Of a stretch of 32,793 nt of DNA, positions 32,656 to 32,793 are shown in pieces. This DNA comes from Bacteroidales bacterium (GTDB lineage: Bacteria; Bacteroidota; Bacteroidia; Bacteroidales; UBA932): the NCBI GenBank assembly GCA_017469845.1, contig JAFUFP010000031.1:1-32793 (forward strand), in the 5' to 3' direction. Each line of letters opens with the position of its first letter. The first letter of the stretch is position 1. The notes under the pieces are model-generated. The model ran no database searches, was not told where the DNA came from, and saw only the letters and a program-made list of their open reading frames with translations. The translations under genes were made by a program, and so were the position numbers.

Positions 32656-32793
32656 GGTCACAACTTATCGTAAAAAAATGGTCATGATTTCAGCATGCGT
32701 TTTTAAGCACATTCCTCCGTTTGGTGGCAAGGCTTTCCGGCAGGTTTTCCTTCTGCCAGGTCCGCACATCCTTTCGGTGCCGGGCTTCCATGC

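Larger units (their letters stand above)
32324..32793. other. 470-nt 3' region, one tiny ORF and a hairpin
   Basis: Downstream of the HTCS gene lie a hairpin (32420-32461), a promoter-like element (32484-32513) and a 19-codon signal-peptide ORF (32596-32655). A minus-strand frame (32690 to the window edge) could be the C-terminal 34 residues of a gene entering from the right, but it is too short to judge. Confidence 0.45.

Overview
The window looks like a chromosomal segment of a member of the Bacteroidales. The evidence is a SusC/SusD pair with a DUF3823 lipoprotein, a hybrid two-component system (HTCS) with an AraC output domain, many short secreted lipoproteins and beta-barrels, and Bacteroidetes-type promoters (TTG, 19-20 nt, TAnnTTTG). 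I would not assign a genus from sequence alone.

Layout. (1) 1-7607 is mostly housekeeping: a short HTH regulator overlapping a HAD phosphatase gene, an 870-nt spacer with hairpins, a secreted repeat-like protein, an acyl-CoA synthetase, an outer-membrane beta-barrel, a MalY/PatB-type PLP enzyme and a tRNA-Val(GAC) with its own promoter and terminator. (2) 7606-17058 is an accessory stretch beginning just after the tRNA. It holds five small secreted proteins on the + strand. A seven-unit array of 32-bp dyad repeats follows, between convergent genes. On the - strand come a CoiA-like nuclease with a C-terminal surface-lipoprotein-like domain, two small lipoproteins, an SF2 helicase whose single reading frame contains three in-frame TGA codons, and an unrecognised 143-aa protein. 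(3) 17278-32323 is a polysaccharide-utilisation locus. Its - strand operon runs susC, susD, DUF3823 lipoprotein, histidine acid phosphatase, GH3 glycosidase, CE1-type esterase, and closes with a strong terminator. The divergent + strand HTCS gene is the probable regulator. (4) 32324-32793 holds a 3' hairpin, a promoter-like element and a signal-peptide-only ORF that looks like the stump of a lipoprotein gene.

How it works together. In the locus, SusC/SusD would capture and import an oligosaccharide. The esterase, GH3 enzyme and phosphatase would remove ester, glycosyl and phosphate groups, and the HTCS would sense the product and switch on the operon. The phosphatase is the unusual member. 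The two observations I rate highest are the phased dyad array (11708-11930) and the helicase frame with three TGA codons (14426-16231), which lie in the same accessory stretch. Any functional link between them is speculation.
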